A stretch of DNA of 64,000 bases from Cornus controversa (taxonomy: Eukaryota; Streptophyta; Magnoliopsida; Cornales; Cornaceae), in NCBI GenBank assembly GCA_026545225.1, contig CM048848.1, positions 18,093,353-18,157,352 of the forward strand, in the 5' to 3' direction. The position numbers and the translations under genes were made by a program. Shown here piece by piece: positions 1-11,029 of the stretch. The notes beneath the pieces are model-generated. The model saw nothing but the letters and a program-made list of their open reading frames with translations. It ran no database searches and was not told the DNA's origin. Every line of letters starts with the position of its first letter. Position 1 is the stretch's first letter.

Positions 1-416
1 AAGGTCTAAACTCAACCAATTCTGGGAGTTATTACCAATCGAACCCAGTTTCACACACCAACACTTTGATCTTTCATTAGGATTGCTCACACCGAGCAAG
101 TCATTTCACTAATGTCCATAGGTAATGAAACCTATCGTCTAGACAACTATCAACCATTGCCTATCTCCAAACTACTTGTTCGTTTGGCCATTTCTCTACG
201 TCCTTAGGCATTCGAACCTATGACTTTGATACCCTAGGTTTTCAAACCTAATGCCTTAACAGCAATCCAGAGTTCCTCAACCCTTACCTGTTGCCCCTAG
301 GTATTCCAACCTAGTGCTCTGATAGATACCACTCTGGTATCAAGTACAAAATCCAACATTCTTAACCATACACGTGATACCTCCATTCCCGTCGTCCCTA
401 GGTATTCCAACCTAGA
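1..416 (-). mobile_element. Leader of a minus-strand Ty3/Gypsy element (partial)
   Basis: This stretch lies just inside the LTR at 432-3698 when read on the minus strand, so it is the untranslated leader between primer-binding site and gag. The rest of the element lies left of the window. No coding frame is visible. It holds about five copies of an imperfect palindrome of the form ctaggt-N5-aacctag (near 117, 202, 233, 297 and 399). Two of these, at 294-324 and 396-425, are followed by a gctctgata motif, so the PBS-proximal segment looks partly duplicated. The assignment rests on the adjacent PBS and LTR. Confidence 0.7.
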
Positions 417-428
417 GCTCTGATACCA
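417..428 (-). promoter_or_regulatory. Primer-binding site, initiator tRNA-Met type
   Basis: On the minus strand this reads TGGTATCAGAGC, which is the classic 12-base complement of the 3' end of plant initiator tRNA-Met. It starts three bases after the LTR terminus (minus strand ...GTGACA, GAA, TGGTATC...). That spacing and sequence are typical of Tekay/Del-type chromovirus Gypsy elements. It fixes both the orientation of the element and the inner boundary of its 5' LTR. Confidence 0.9.
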
Positions 429-1743
429 TTCTGTCACACCCCAGAATCCAGACCGCCAGGACTTCCCCGGACAGACCTGAATCCCGGGTCGCGAACCCGT
501 TTACTCAACCTCACACTATAACCACCACTTGATCATACAATCTCAATTTGTATAGAAAACATATATGAATAGAAGCATTTACATGAACAATGTAACTCAA
601 ATACCACGTCACCTACTCAACAAGATCCATAAAGTCATGCATAAATGCACATTAAATCGCTACATGTCTACATGATATGTATACATGTTTTTTACCCATA
701 AACAATCACGTTTTTCAAATCATGCGTGATGCTTTCTACCTCAATGCATATACATAGATATATATGTATATATATATATGTATATATCAAATTGACAGTC
801 ACATTTCGTATATATAACTCACGCCACAAATTTTTGGAAATCAATTCAATGGGGACTAAGCTTATCACACCATCCATAGTAAGGGTCTCTTCGGCACCCA
901 AACTCTGCTTGTGCTTTATCGGGTTACTAACCCGAAGGGAGCACCTCCTCTTGGCCAAGTTTTGGGTCTTTCACCCTAGGGACCATTCCCTCATCTTAAT
1001 TCTCAATGTTGTCACGCCCCAAAAACTCGCTTTTCAAATAGTGCACATAATCACATCAATGCACTTATCCACACCATGAATACATTTTTGTCAAATCAAT
1101 GCATTTTCCTTTCCCCTCAAGATTGTCACAATGTCATCACACTCATATCATGGAAATCATCATGCTTATGCATTTTTCAAGAAAGTCATATCTTTCATGC
1201 ATAAACCTATAAACACCACTTTTTCACATTTTTCACCAATGAATACACTTTTCACAGAAATCATTCATAATCACATCTGCACATACACAACATATATATA
1301 GATGTCACATCTTGCATATAATCACATATATACGTATATTAGCACAAATATAATCATGCTTTCACTCCAATCATGCATTTACTACGAGCAACCAACATGC
1401 ATTTTTTACAACCATATGCAACCGCGCAATTATACATATATATATCATGTCACTCATATAGGTAGTAAAAACATACATAATACTTCACATATTTCATGCT
1501 TTTCCAATGTCCTTCTAAGCCATAATCAATTTAGCATGCATTTCTACTACTCTACCACATATATAATCACATATATCTTTACGTATACTCAACTCATGCA
1601 TAAGAATCATATATGCATGCAAGGCAACATCTAGCTAACTGTACATATGAAATTTAGCATACTTTACATGGCTCAATCCCTAAATATGCATAAAACAATG
1701 CAAATCAACATTTGAATTTAACAATGCTCTTACCCTCCAAGCC

Positions 1744-1750
<7 letters not shown>

Positions 1751-1782
<32 letters not shown>
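1751..1782. repeat. (AT)16 microsatellite
   Basis: Uninterrupted AT dinucleotides inside the Gypsy LTR. Confidence 0.95.
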
Positions 1783-1784
<2 letters not shown>

Positions 1785-3139
1785 ACATAAATATATCCTC
1801 ACCTCCCATGTATATACATATATATACCCATCTTTACATATATATATGCACATATATATATGTAAACGCCACATATGACTAAATTAAGCACATATGTAAA
1901 ATTAATCAGCATAATTAAAATATACATAGAGATAGAGGCAAGAATCAACTTGCCTTAGGTCCCGTTTCGCCAAGTCCGCACTTGCAAAGCGATCCTTTTT
2001 CCATGTCCGGTCCGGTGCAGTCCTGTGTCGAAATCCACACGATCAAATCCATTGGACTAATTCCAGCCCACTTCTAGTTCCATTGGAAACCCAACACAAA
2101 CTCAAGGCCTAAGCCCAATGCACAACTCACAAGTTTCGGCGCCATTCAAAACCACCAAACCAATTACTACAGGCTGCTCAAACTGAATCTGCAAGCTGCC
2201 GAACCCAATTCTAAAATCCTCCGTTGGACACTCCGAACCCACCAAAACATCCACAATCAAACACACCCCAGCTCTCCGCCGAGCACTACCGCCTCTAATA
2301 ACCGTTGTCGGCTCCAAAAACAAATCAGGAATTTATTTTCGAAACTCTGACATCACTAATTTCACTGTCAACGGACCCGTAACCAGCCTCACCACCATCA
2401 GCCGTTAACCACCCAAAGTACTCACCAAGCCAACAAACCATACACAAGTGGAACTCCTTCAAAAACCAAACCCAACCACTAGCAACCGAAAATAGCGACT
2501 CACCTCAACGGGCCTACCAGCCGAAGCCAAATACGGTGAACCACTCGCCAACACCACCTGTTATGGCCACCCGCAACTACCGAACACCAAAACTAGTCGC
2601 AACCCACGAGCTCCACCTATGGAACCTCCATTATCAGACCACCACAGCAAGCTGCCCAAACAGCCACGAAAACCTTGCAATCGAACCCACATGGAAGAGC
2701 CCACCCGAGCACAACAACCCGGACCCATTAACCACCTCAACCGAGCCGTGAAAAACTCATTCGAGGCTCCACCTTGCTCTAGCCGAACACCATGGAACCC
2801 GACGATCCAGTCGATCGGACCGCCAGCACAGCCGCCACCACCACTCGGCTGCCACAACTGAAACCAAGGAAACCCACTATCGAAATCCAACTCTGCCGAA
2901 AACAGATCTACCAGCCGAATGGTCCCAGCCTCACCCACGCCGAAAAACCACCACACAGCTGCCATCAGCCGCCGTCGTCGGCCCACCGCCAGCGAACCCA
3001 ACCCACAAACCCCTTCGCGAACGGCCCTCCATCGAACCACGAACCCAAGGACCGAGGAACCGGGCTTTGCAACAACCCACTGCCACCGGGCTGTGGCCAC
3101 CGTGGACGGCGGCAGCCACTGTCGGCGCCGGAACCGTCG

Positions 3140-3295
3140 CCTCCCTCTCCCCGATCTCGGCTTCTCTCTCTCCTCTCGGTTTCTCTCTCTCTTCTCTCTC
3201 CCTGATTCTCTTTCTTCTCTTTTCTTTTCTTTTTCCTTTTCTTTCTTCTTTTCTTCTTTTTCTCTTTTTCTTTTCTTTCTCTTTTCCTCTTTTTC
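3140..3295. repeat. Long polypyrimidine tract inside the LTR
   Basis: About 155 bases are almost purely C and T on the plus strand (purines on the minus, sense strand of the element). The tract starts as CT repeats and drifts to T-rich towards 3295. It sits between the GC-rich block and the AT-rich start of the LTR, where an LTR promoter or leader could lie. Confidence 0.8.
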
Positions 3296-3698
3296 AGCTG
3301 ACCACCCATTCCTTATCTTCTCTTCTTATTTTAAATCCTCATACACCACACACATCACCCACTCTCAGCCACTTGGTTATTTATATGCACATATATATTT
3401 ATTATATGCATAAAATACCACATGGGTATTCTCCTTTCTCCCACATACACGTATAATTATGTACATGCATCTCTATATACCCATAATTGTGTACAAACTC
3501 ACTATATATATATATGCACTTCCTCCACTTAGATATATATATAATCCTATATATATAAATGTCTACATCCAAACTATATATATATAATTCCACATATATA
3601 TATATATCCTCATCTTTCCGAATTTAATTTATAAAAAAAAAAAAAAAAAATCCGGTCAAAATTCACCCGGAACCGGTCAAAAATTTCCGGTCCTTACA

Positions 3699-4363
3699 AT
3701 GTGATTGTGCCAAGTTCTGTATGCCAAATTGCCGTATCGGGAGGATTGTAGAGCGAAGATCCCTATTTTTGTGGAGTATCAATGGAGGCCGATTATTTGC
3801 TCTAAATGTCATAGTTTTGGGCATAATGGCAAAAATTGTCATAGGAAGCAGGAAGTGGAGGTGGCAGCTGTATCTACTCTAGAGGTTGCGAAGGATGTGG
3901 AGCAAGAACAGGGGAGGACCACAGCTAAAAAGGCAACGATAATTTTCTTAGATGTTATAAAGGTGTGGAGCAGGAATAGGGGTGGACCACAGGAACTAAG
4001 AAGGAAAGTGAGGATGACCAGAGTCATAGTGGTCTTAGCCAGTAGTATATAACATCACCGAATAGGTTCTAGGTCCTGAGTATGCTGGGTAATATGGATG
4101 GGGTGGATAATGCTAAACAGGGTGCAGGTCTGGGTTGCTCCAGTCAGAACCATTCCACTAAGGAGGATGGTGACATGAGTAAATTGAGGTAGAATAGACC
4201 TGAGCAGTATGATGTTTTAGCCCAGGTTAGTAAACTATCTTTAGACAAGCTAAGAAATGATATGGGTATGCCTGCCAAGAGTTTGGATAAGCCTATCAAA
4301 TTATTGAAGCCTAAAAGAGGTGTTATGATTCCCCCTAAAACTGGGGTGGGGGATTGTAATTGA
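3699..4363 (+). pseudogene. LINE ORF1 (gag-like, CCHC zinc knuckle), 5' part missing
   Basis: From 3705 a frame encodes a block typical of plant L1 ORF1 proteins (end of the DUF4283 region followed by a zinc knuckle). The knuckle is CSKCHSFGHNGKNC, a CX2CX4HX4C motif, encoded around 3795-3840. In the family this protein binds LINE RNA. The frame stops at 4052, but related sequence with scattered stops continues to about 4363, just before the ORF2 start region. The N-terminal half is missing because the Gypsy element inserted at 3698/3699. An in-frame TGA at 3702-3704 marks the break. The copy is certainly inactive. Confidence 0.8.
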
Positions 4364-4384
4364 TTGTGTGCCTAGTTGATTGCT

Positions 4385-7300
4385 ATGATTTTTGGAATCT
4401 AGAATATTAGGGGTTTAAATGACTCCAGTAAATAGGTGGAAGTTAGGAGGGTTATTAACCAATTTGACTTACCTATTATATGCTTGGTTGAGACTAAGAT
4501 CAAAGAGAAAAAGAGCATAAGATGAATATTGTTCTGCAAGCTATTGCCAAGGGATAGAGTCTATTTCACAATTATAGGGACTCTAAGAGTGGGAGAATTT
4601 GGGTTGCTTGGAATGCCAGCAAGGTGCAGGTGATTGTCTGTCAATCTTCTAACCAATTAATTCACTATAAAGTGGAATTGTTGGATGAGACTATCAAATG
4701 TATGACTACTTTTGTTTATGGGGTTTATTGCCCTATTGGAAGAAAGACTTTATGGAATGATATGCAGCATCTGGCAATCGAAACTAGAGATGAACTATGG
4801 TTCTTAGCTAGGGACTTTAATGCAGTTAAATGTCAACATGAAAGAGTTGGAGGTACAACTGAGTGGTCAAAAACCATGAAAGAGTTTGGCTATTGTATTC
4901 AAGAAGCTGAATTGTCAGATTTAAGATATTTTGGGCTGAAATACACTTGGACAAATAATACTTTTTCAAAAAATTGGATAGAGTTTTGGTGAATGATTGC
5001 TGGCTCAATCAGTATGTAGGTTTTGAAGCTATTTTTGAGCCTCCTGGCATTTCAGATCATGCTTTGGTTATTCTAAAGGTGCCCATATCCCAACAGAAAG
5101 CTATAGACTCAATAACTTTTTAATGGATCACCCTCAATTTGGCCCTATTGTTACTGAAGCATGGCATAGAAATGTTCATGGCACTCCCATGTTTCAGATC
5201 ACTTAGAAGCTGAAAATGGTGAAAATTGAGCTGAAGAGATTGAATAGTTTCCACTATTTTGATCTATCTAAAAAAGTTAAGGAGGCTAGGGAGGAGCTAC
5301 ATGCTAACCAGAGGATTTTGGATGAATGGCCTCTCATTTTTGAGTATCAGAAGAAAGAAGCTAGAAGTCTGCAAAAATTTCAGAATTTGGCAAATGCAGA
5401 GGAAGTGTTCTATCGGCATCAATTCAGAGTGCAATGGCTTCACCTTGGGAATAAAAATACCTTATATTTTCATAAGATTGTTAATCAAAGAAAAAGGACC
5501 AACACTATTCTCTCAATCACTACAGATGATGGTAAAAGGTTAGATCAGAAGGACCAAGTGGCAAATGAAATTGTTACTTTTTACAAAAATCTTTTAAGTA
5601 GTCATGAGGAGGGGGGAAATGTGCCAAGTTTGGAACAATATGTGCAGAATCCTATAACCATAGAGCAAAGTCAAAAGATGCAACTACCTGTGACTACAGA
5701 GGAGATTAAAAAAAATAGTGTTTTTCTTAAAAGATGATAAATCACCAAGGAGTGATGGAATTAACGCCCTATTTTATAAGAGGATGTGGCATGTGGTGGG
5801 GAATGATGTTGTTAGAGCTGTCAAAGCTTTTTTTGGTTTTGGGAAGCTCTTAAAGGAGGTCAATTCAACAATTATCACCCTGCTTCCAAAGGTGAATAGC
5901 CCATCATATGTGGCAGATTTTAGGCATATTTCAGTCTGCAACATGTTGCATAAATGTATTGCCAAGATCATTGCTTTCATTCCAGGGAGGACTATTACTG
6001 ATAACATATTGTTGGCTCTTATGTTACTCAGACTCGGGTACGGGTGTCGGACACAGGTGCGTGTCTGGGGGTCGGGTTCGTCTATTTATCAAATTATAGG
6101 ACATGAGGACACATATTAGAAGTGTCCAAAAATCAGACAAGGGTACTTGGACATGCATAGAAACCATTTTCTCTAAAATTGAACTACCAAAGTCAGAAAG
6201 ATTAAACTTAAATTTATTTTTTTCCTTTTTTTAAATATGTGTAAAAAAGAAAAGTAACTAAATCTATGTCAAAGTAAAAAAGGTGTGTAAAAATGTTAAA
6301 AGTAAAAAAAAAGATGTGTAAGAAAGTACTCCGTAACTTGTTGGAATGCAGTCAAAAAGATTACTTATGGCTAAAATTATAAGTAACTAGAGTAAGTTAA
6401 AATTTTTGAAAATGGTACAGCAAGTAAAGTCAAAGTGTGGTACAGCTGGATGGTTTCACCAAAAATAAATGTTAACCATTGATTTATTAACACGTGGAGC
6501 TAATTTCTATCTAATTTTTGAATTGTGGTACAGCTGGTTCATTAACACATGTAGTAACCCACATATATTATAGTAGGTTTATAACATGTGTCATAGGGTT
6601 AGGCAAAAATATATATATTATAACATATGCGTGAAGTACATGCTCGGGAAGGTACAAAAATTTAGGTAGTCGCAGTGCGTAAATGGAAGTCATCTTCTAC
6701 TTCTCAAAACCCTATTGTCGAATCCGACCACCATTTTTGAAGCAAAGGGTTTCCTACCACCGTGAATGGCAGCCAATTGAACAAATAAATCATAAAAAAT
6801 TTTCTAATCCTTCACAAGCATCAACCCACACATACTTTTGTGTATTTTTGTGGTCAGCCGTGTCCAATAGAGAAAATAAGGAGTCCAACCTATATCCTAT
6901 GTTTGTGTCAGTGTCGTGTCGTGTCGACACGGGTACTCTCGCTGGCACCGGTGAGTCTAGGTAACACAAGTTGGCTCAAGAGCTAACGAGGAACTATCAT
7001 AAGAGCTTGAAGCCAGCTAGAGTTGCTTTGAAGGTAGACATTGGGAAGGCTTATGATACTATTTTGTGGCCTTTTATGGAGGCTACTCTCAGGGCTTTCA
7101 ACTTACCTAATGTGATGGTTAAGTGGATCATGGCTTGCATGACTACTCCAAAATTCTCGGTTAATATTAATAGTTTCTTGGAGGGTGCTTTGCTAGTGGA
7201 AGGGGCTTAAGATAAGGGGATCCAATGTCTCCCTACTTGTTTGTAAGGGGCATAGAAATTCTTACAGGAATGCTGAGGCAGAGTATAGCTTAGAATGGTT

Positions 7301-8931
7301 TTAGCTATCACTGGAAGTGTGCTCTATAAGCTATTTCCAGCTTAATTTTTGCTGATGATCTGTTGTTGTTCTCTGCTGGAGATCCCACTTCAGTTAACCT
7401 CCTAATGAACGTTTTACATGAGTTTGGAGCCATTTCAGGGTTGAAGCTAAACAATGCTAAGAGTCTGATGTTTTGTGCATGGTTATCAGAAGATATTAAG
7501 TTACATATTCTAAATGCCTTGAGCTTCCAACAAGGGAAATTACTTGTGCAATATCTTGGAGTCCCCCTTCTTTCTTCAAAACTTAAGGTTGAGCATTGTG
7601 AGTCACTGGTTCATAAGATTATAGGAGGAGCCCAATCATGGACTAGTAAGTACCTTTCTTTTAGGGGGTAGATTGTAATTAATTAATGTTGTCTTGTTCT
7701 CTACTCAAGTGTATTGGGCATCAACTTTTGTGCTTCCTAAAGCTGTTATGAAAGAGATTAGTGCCATAATGAGGAAATTTCTGTGGAAGGGGCCTGATAT
7801 GAGGTTGGGGGGTGAAAAGATTGCTTGGATGGATGTGTGTCATCCTATGCAGGAGGGTGGTTTAGGTATAAAAGATGTCAGTGTCTGGAATATTGCAGCT
7901 ATGGCCAAGCATGTTTGGAGAGTGGTGCAGCCAAATTCCACCTCTCTTTGGGTTGTTTGGGTTAACCAACATCTCCTAAAGGGTAGAAACTTTTGGAGTA
8001 TTAAAGTCCTTTCAGATTGTACCTGGACTTGGAGGAAGATTTTGAATCTCAGGGGAAAGGTCAGAAGTGCCTTAAAGCATCAGATTGCAGATGGGCAATC
8101 TACATCCTTGTGGTATGATTATTGGTTGCCCAATGGGCCTTTAAATACTCAATTCCATAGCAGGATTATAACTGATTCAGGTTTGGGAGAAGATGTTAGG
8201 GTTGTAGCTGTTATTCAGAATAATAGTTAGCATTGGCCTTCTACAAACACCATGGAGTGGATGACCCCTGCGAAGTAGTATGCCAGAAAGTCTTCATCCT
8301 TGTACTAGTGTTTCGGATAAAGTTCTATGGTTGCCCAGTAAGGGTGAATTTTCTGTTAAGTCTGCTTAGGAAGAGTTAAGGCATAAACTGAGGCCAGTAA
8401 ACTGGGTAGATGTTGTGTGGTTTCCTGCTACCATACCTAGGCATACATTCATGTTGTGGCTTGTAATTCAGAATAGGATTTTGACTCAGTATAGATTGAT
8501 GTAATGGGGGACTGTGATTACTGATCCATGCATTTTTTTGTAGAAACAGAGTAGAGAATAGGGATCATCTTTTCTTTGATTGTAGCTTCACAAAGAGGTT
8601 ATGGAGAGAGCTATCCAGTAAGTGTGCTTTGCAGTGGCTAGACTTATGTTGGGATGGTCTTATTCAGCGGGCTGTCATAACATTAAAAGGGAAGACATTG
8701 ATTTCCATTGTAAATAAACTTGTGTTGGCTGCTACTGTTTATGAGGTGTGGCAGGAAAGGAATAAGAGGCTTTTTTCTAATGAGTTTCAAGATTTTGAGA
8801 CCATTAAGGCTGGCATAATTCAAGTGGTCAGAAGTAGGATGATGTCCATGAAGAATTTTGCTAATTCCCATGCAAATACTTGGATTAAGGATGAGTGGAG
8901 ACTTTTAGATTCTATTTTTGTTAGTGGGTAA
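4385..8931 (+). pseudogene. LINE ORF2 (L1-type endonuclease, RT, zf-RVT), degenerate and interrupted
   Basis: This is a plant L1-type ORF2 in pieces. An apurinic endonuclease domain starts at ATG 4385 (FGI-NIRGLND, then a DFNAV motif near 4815). A linker spans 5216-5737 and RT fingers 5718-6018 (SPRSDGINALFYKRMW; FIPGRTITDN). After the inserted element, the RT palm resumes at 6970 (VDIGKAYDTILW) with the catalytic FADDLLLF near 7350. A maturase-like part covers 7694-8230 and zf-RVT about 8400-8560 (WFPATIPRHTFMLWL). The C-terminal domain runs 8629-8931. Several stops and frameshifts (4400s, 4990, 7210, 7670, 8230, 8500s) make it non-functional. Without the 0.95-kb insertion the RT reads across directly from ILLA to QELTRNY. 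Confidence 0.9.
6019..6969. mobile_element. Non-autonomous TIR DNA element (hAT- or MULE-like) inside LINE ORF2
   Basis: The LINE reading frame is broken exactly here and resumes after it. The ends are inverted: the left end begins TTATGTTACTCAGACTC, and the right end in reverse complement begins TTGTGTTACCTAGACTC, about 14 of 17 matching. An 8-base direct repeat GTTGGCTC flanks it (6011-6018 and 6970-6977), which would fit a hAT target duplication. Subterminal sequence at both ends is rich in short GTGTCG/CGACAC words. The interior is AT-rich with no recognisable transposase. The small frame at 6683-6964 resembles nothing I know. Superfamily remains uncertain. Confidence 0.75.
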
Positions 8932-9607
8932 GGTGTGTTTATTTGATTACTTGTGTTATGATGTGGATAATTGGAGGGAGTGTTGTTGGGCTGTGGGGGA
9001 TATGGTCAGATTCTGTTGCTTGATGGTTGATAATCTGATGTGGTCTGAATCTGCGTGTTATTATTGGCTGCTGTCCCGTCAGAGTGCTCTTGGGCTTATA
9101 GGGAACTATATGATAGTTCTGTGGTTTTGCAGGTGCACTGGTTGGAGGCTGTTTGAGGAAATGTGCTGGGTGGGTCGGCAATTAGATCCTTGGTGGAAGA
9201 ATCATGTCTTGATTTCCTGGGGGGTGGAGGGTTGGAGGAGGAGCTACTGCTTGGAGCTTTCTCTGTTTGTATTGTGGCTTTGCAGGTGCAATGTGTGGAG
9301 GTTTGTTGAGCAATTTTACTGGGGCGTTGGTCTTGTAGATCATTGGCAGCAGAGTCATGCTCTATTTTTTCGGGTGATGGAGGGTTGGAGGAGCAGTTGC
9401 TGCGTGAAGCACCTTCACCAGTTTTGTGTGTATAATGGCTTTGCAGTTGTAATGTGTGGAGCTGTTGTGTGGGCATCTACCAGCCTTCGCTTCCTTATAT
9501 GGACCAGCTTGTTAGATATGTGAATCAGGGTGTATGGTGCCAGTTAGTTGTCCTTTTATTTTCTTGTTAGATATGTGAATCAGGGTGTATGCATGCCATT
9601 AAATAAA
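8932..9607 (+). mobile_element. LINE 3' untranslated region with degenerate tandem repeats
   Basis: This GT-rich stretch follows the ORF2 stop. Starting with a gcaggtgca word at 9129, 9282 and a variant at 9443, it contains at least two and probably three degenerate copies of a 153-161-base unit (shared words: gtgtggagg, ttggaggagcag, attggcagcagagtcat). The 201-codon open frame here follows the repeats and is not a recognisable protein. The end of the LINE is unclear because no A-tail is visible. Confidence 0.55.
9508..9591. repeat. 29-bp perfect direct repeat, 55 bases apart
   Basis: The segment starting CTTGTTAGATATGTGAATC occurs at 9508-9536 and 9563-9591. It lies at the presumed LINE 3' end, so it could be a local slippage duplication or part of the LINE-target boundary. 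Confidence 0.8.
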
Positions 9608-9635
9608 TATTTTGAATATCTGTTGTTTGATGCAG

Positions 9636-9746
9636 AGCCCACCACCACTGGATGCACCTCTTCAGTTGATTGGAAAAGATCCAAATGCTGCAGATGCATA
9701 GTGGGAAGATGAGGGAGTACTTGCTCATTCTATCGAATTTTTCTAG
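9636..9746 (+). pseudogene. Exon-like fragment of an unidentified gene
   Basis: A splice-acceptor-like tttgatgcag ends at 9635. It is followed by a frame reading SPPPLDAPLQLIGKDPNAAD, then an in-frame TAG at 9699, WEDEGVLAHSIEFF, and another TAG at 9744. The low-complexity-free, protein-like sequence in the middle of AT-rich DNA suggests a decayed host-gene exon. I do not recognise the family. Confidence 0.35.
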
Positions 9747-10214
9747 AGCTTCGAATTCATTACTTTTGTCAATTTCTCTCTCTTAATTTTGTGTCACTGT
9801 AGCTATAGCTAAACAATAGCATAAACACAGTCAATACACTAAACAATAGCCTAAAATTTGAAAAACCTATGTACAACAAATAAAGAAAAATGGTTGCATG
9901 TATAGAGAGAGAGAATAATTAATAATGAGACCCTAAACCAAATAACAATTACACAATGTAATGTCCATAAATGCCAAGAAATCAGTTGAGCACAAGAATA
10001 AAGTAACAAAAAGATAGAAATGAGATGAAAATCAATGAAACGGTGAACTAAATTTGGCAAGAGAAAATTTTACCAAATGAAGCATGAGGGGAGTCCAGTT
10101 TTTCCTTGGAGATGAGAGCGGAAAACTCAATTTAAATTCTATTTCAGCAACTCCAAATTTATTTTTAACTAAGTTAATTCATCTCTCAATTTAAAATTTT
10201 AAATATATTTTAGA

Positions 10215-10218
<4 letters not shown>
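9747..10218. other. AT-rich non-coding stretch
   Basis: I see no gene. The small minus-strand frame at 9851-10060 has no protein-like features. A (AT)17 run at 10219-10252 ends the stretch. Confidence 0.6.

Positions 10219-10252
<34 letters not shown>
10219..10252. repeat. (AT)17 microsatellite
   Basis: Uninterrupted AT dinucleotides directly against the left end of the foldback element. Confidence 0.95.
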
Positions 10253-10253
<1 letters not shown>

Positions 10254-10257
<4 letters not shown>

Positions 10258-10590
10258 TTTATATAGATTTAGCATACTTAGGATTAAAGTGAAAATTATA
10301 AAAGTAAAATATAAAAGAAATTATTTATAATATTATTTTATTACTTTTCTTTTCTTTTTAAAGAGTTATAATATTATTATAAATTTAATAAAAAAATATT
10401 ATAACTCTTTCCAACACTAAAGTACCGTAACTCTTCCCAATACAAAAGAAAAGTAATATAATAATATTTTAACTTTTTCAAAGAGAAAAGAAAATTAATA
10501 AAATAATATTATAAATTTTTTTTTTTTTTATATTTTCACTTTTATAAATTCTCACGCTAATTCTAAGCATGTTAAATCAATATAAATTCT
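10254..10590. mobile_element. Foldback MITE, about 337 bp
   Basis: The outer arms are inverted copies. The left begins AGAATTTATATAGATTTAGC and the right, in reverse complement, begins AGAATTTATATTGATTTAAC. Pairing continues for about 110 bases, then into a second inner pair built on rearranged ttataatattattttatta blocks around a short centre near 10410-10430. Nearly the whole element can fold into one stem. It has no coding capacity and an almost pure AT content. Target duplications are unclear because an (AT)n run flanks the left side. Confidence 0.7.
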
Positions 10591-10789
10591 AAAATCTATA
10601 AATATTTATTTAAGGGAGACAATGTTAGCACTCTCATTTTCTACGTTTGCACTCCCATCTTAAATTAAATGACATTTCTAACCTTAATTTCATAAGTGAA
10701 TGATTATTGTTTTTCAAATTACACAACTACCCTTTCTGATATCCCCTCTATGTCTCCAATCTTTAATATTTTTGGTATCTTTTGACAAA

Positions 10790-11025
10790 ATAAAAAAAAA
10801 ATTACCCAAAAAAAAGAAGTCAAAAAAATAGTTATCTCTTTCTATTTAGACAAGACCAAAAAAAATTTATCTACATTGAAAAAATTATCTCTTTTGACAA
10901 GACCAAAAAAAAAAGTACCAAAAAAATTATTATCTTTATTGAATAAATTATCTCTTTGGACAAAAAACGAAAAAAAGGACCAAAAAGAATGTTATCTCTA
11001 TTGAATAAATTATCTTTTGACATGC
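10790..11025. repeat. Degenerate A-rich tandem repeat
   Basis: Words such as ttatctct-ttgacaagaccaaaaaa and attgaataaattatctc recur four to five times at about 55-70 base spacing. No gene is visible in or next to it. Confidence 0.6.
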
Positions 11026-11029
11026 CGTT

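Larger units (their letters stand above)
432..3698 (-). mobile_element. 5' LTR of a Ty3/Gypsy (Tekay/Del-like) retrotransposon, 3267 bp
   Basis: Read on the minus strand the LTR begins TGTAAGGACCGG at 3698 and ends GGGGTGTGACA at 432, so it has TG...CA termini and is followed by a tRNA-Met PBS. It is internally patchy. There are AT-rich blocks with (TA)n runs (757-787, 1751-1782, 3370-3610), a GC- and CpG-rich block at about 2000-3140, and a 150-base pyrimidine tract at 3140-3295. The open frames in the GC-rich block exist on both strands and look like composition artefacts. Its outer end abuts LINE ORF1 sequence at 3699, so the element inserted into that LINE. The opposite LTR and the target duplication would be left of the window. 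Confidence 0.85.

Noticed and set aside
1740-1870. AT-repeat block considered as a possible CRISPR-like or origin-like array
   Set aside because: Simple dinucleotide repeats inside a plant LTR; no spacers and a eukaryotic context.
2561-3100. 179-codon minus-strand frame and several overlapping frames on both strands
   Set aside because: They lie in the GC-rich block of the LTR, where stops are rare in all frames; composition is W/G/R-rich with no domain.
8918-9523. 201-codon plus-strand frame rich in W and C
   Set aside because: It follows the degenerate tandem repeat of the LINE 3' region and has no family resemblance; the opposite strand is also open.
9508-9591. 29-bp direct repeat considered as LINE target duplications
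   Set aside because: The copies are only 55 bases apart with no element between them, and there is no A-tail; local duplication is simpler.
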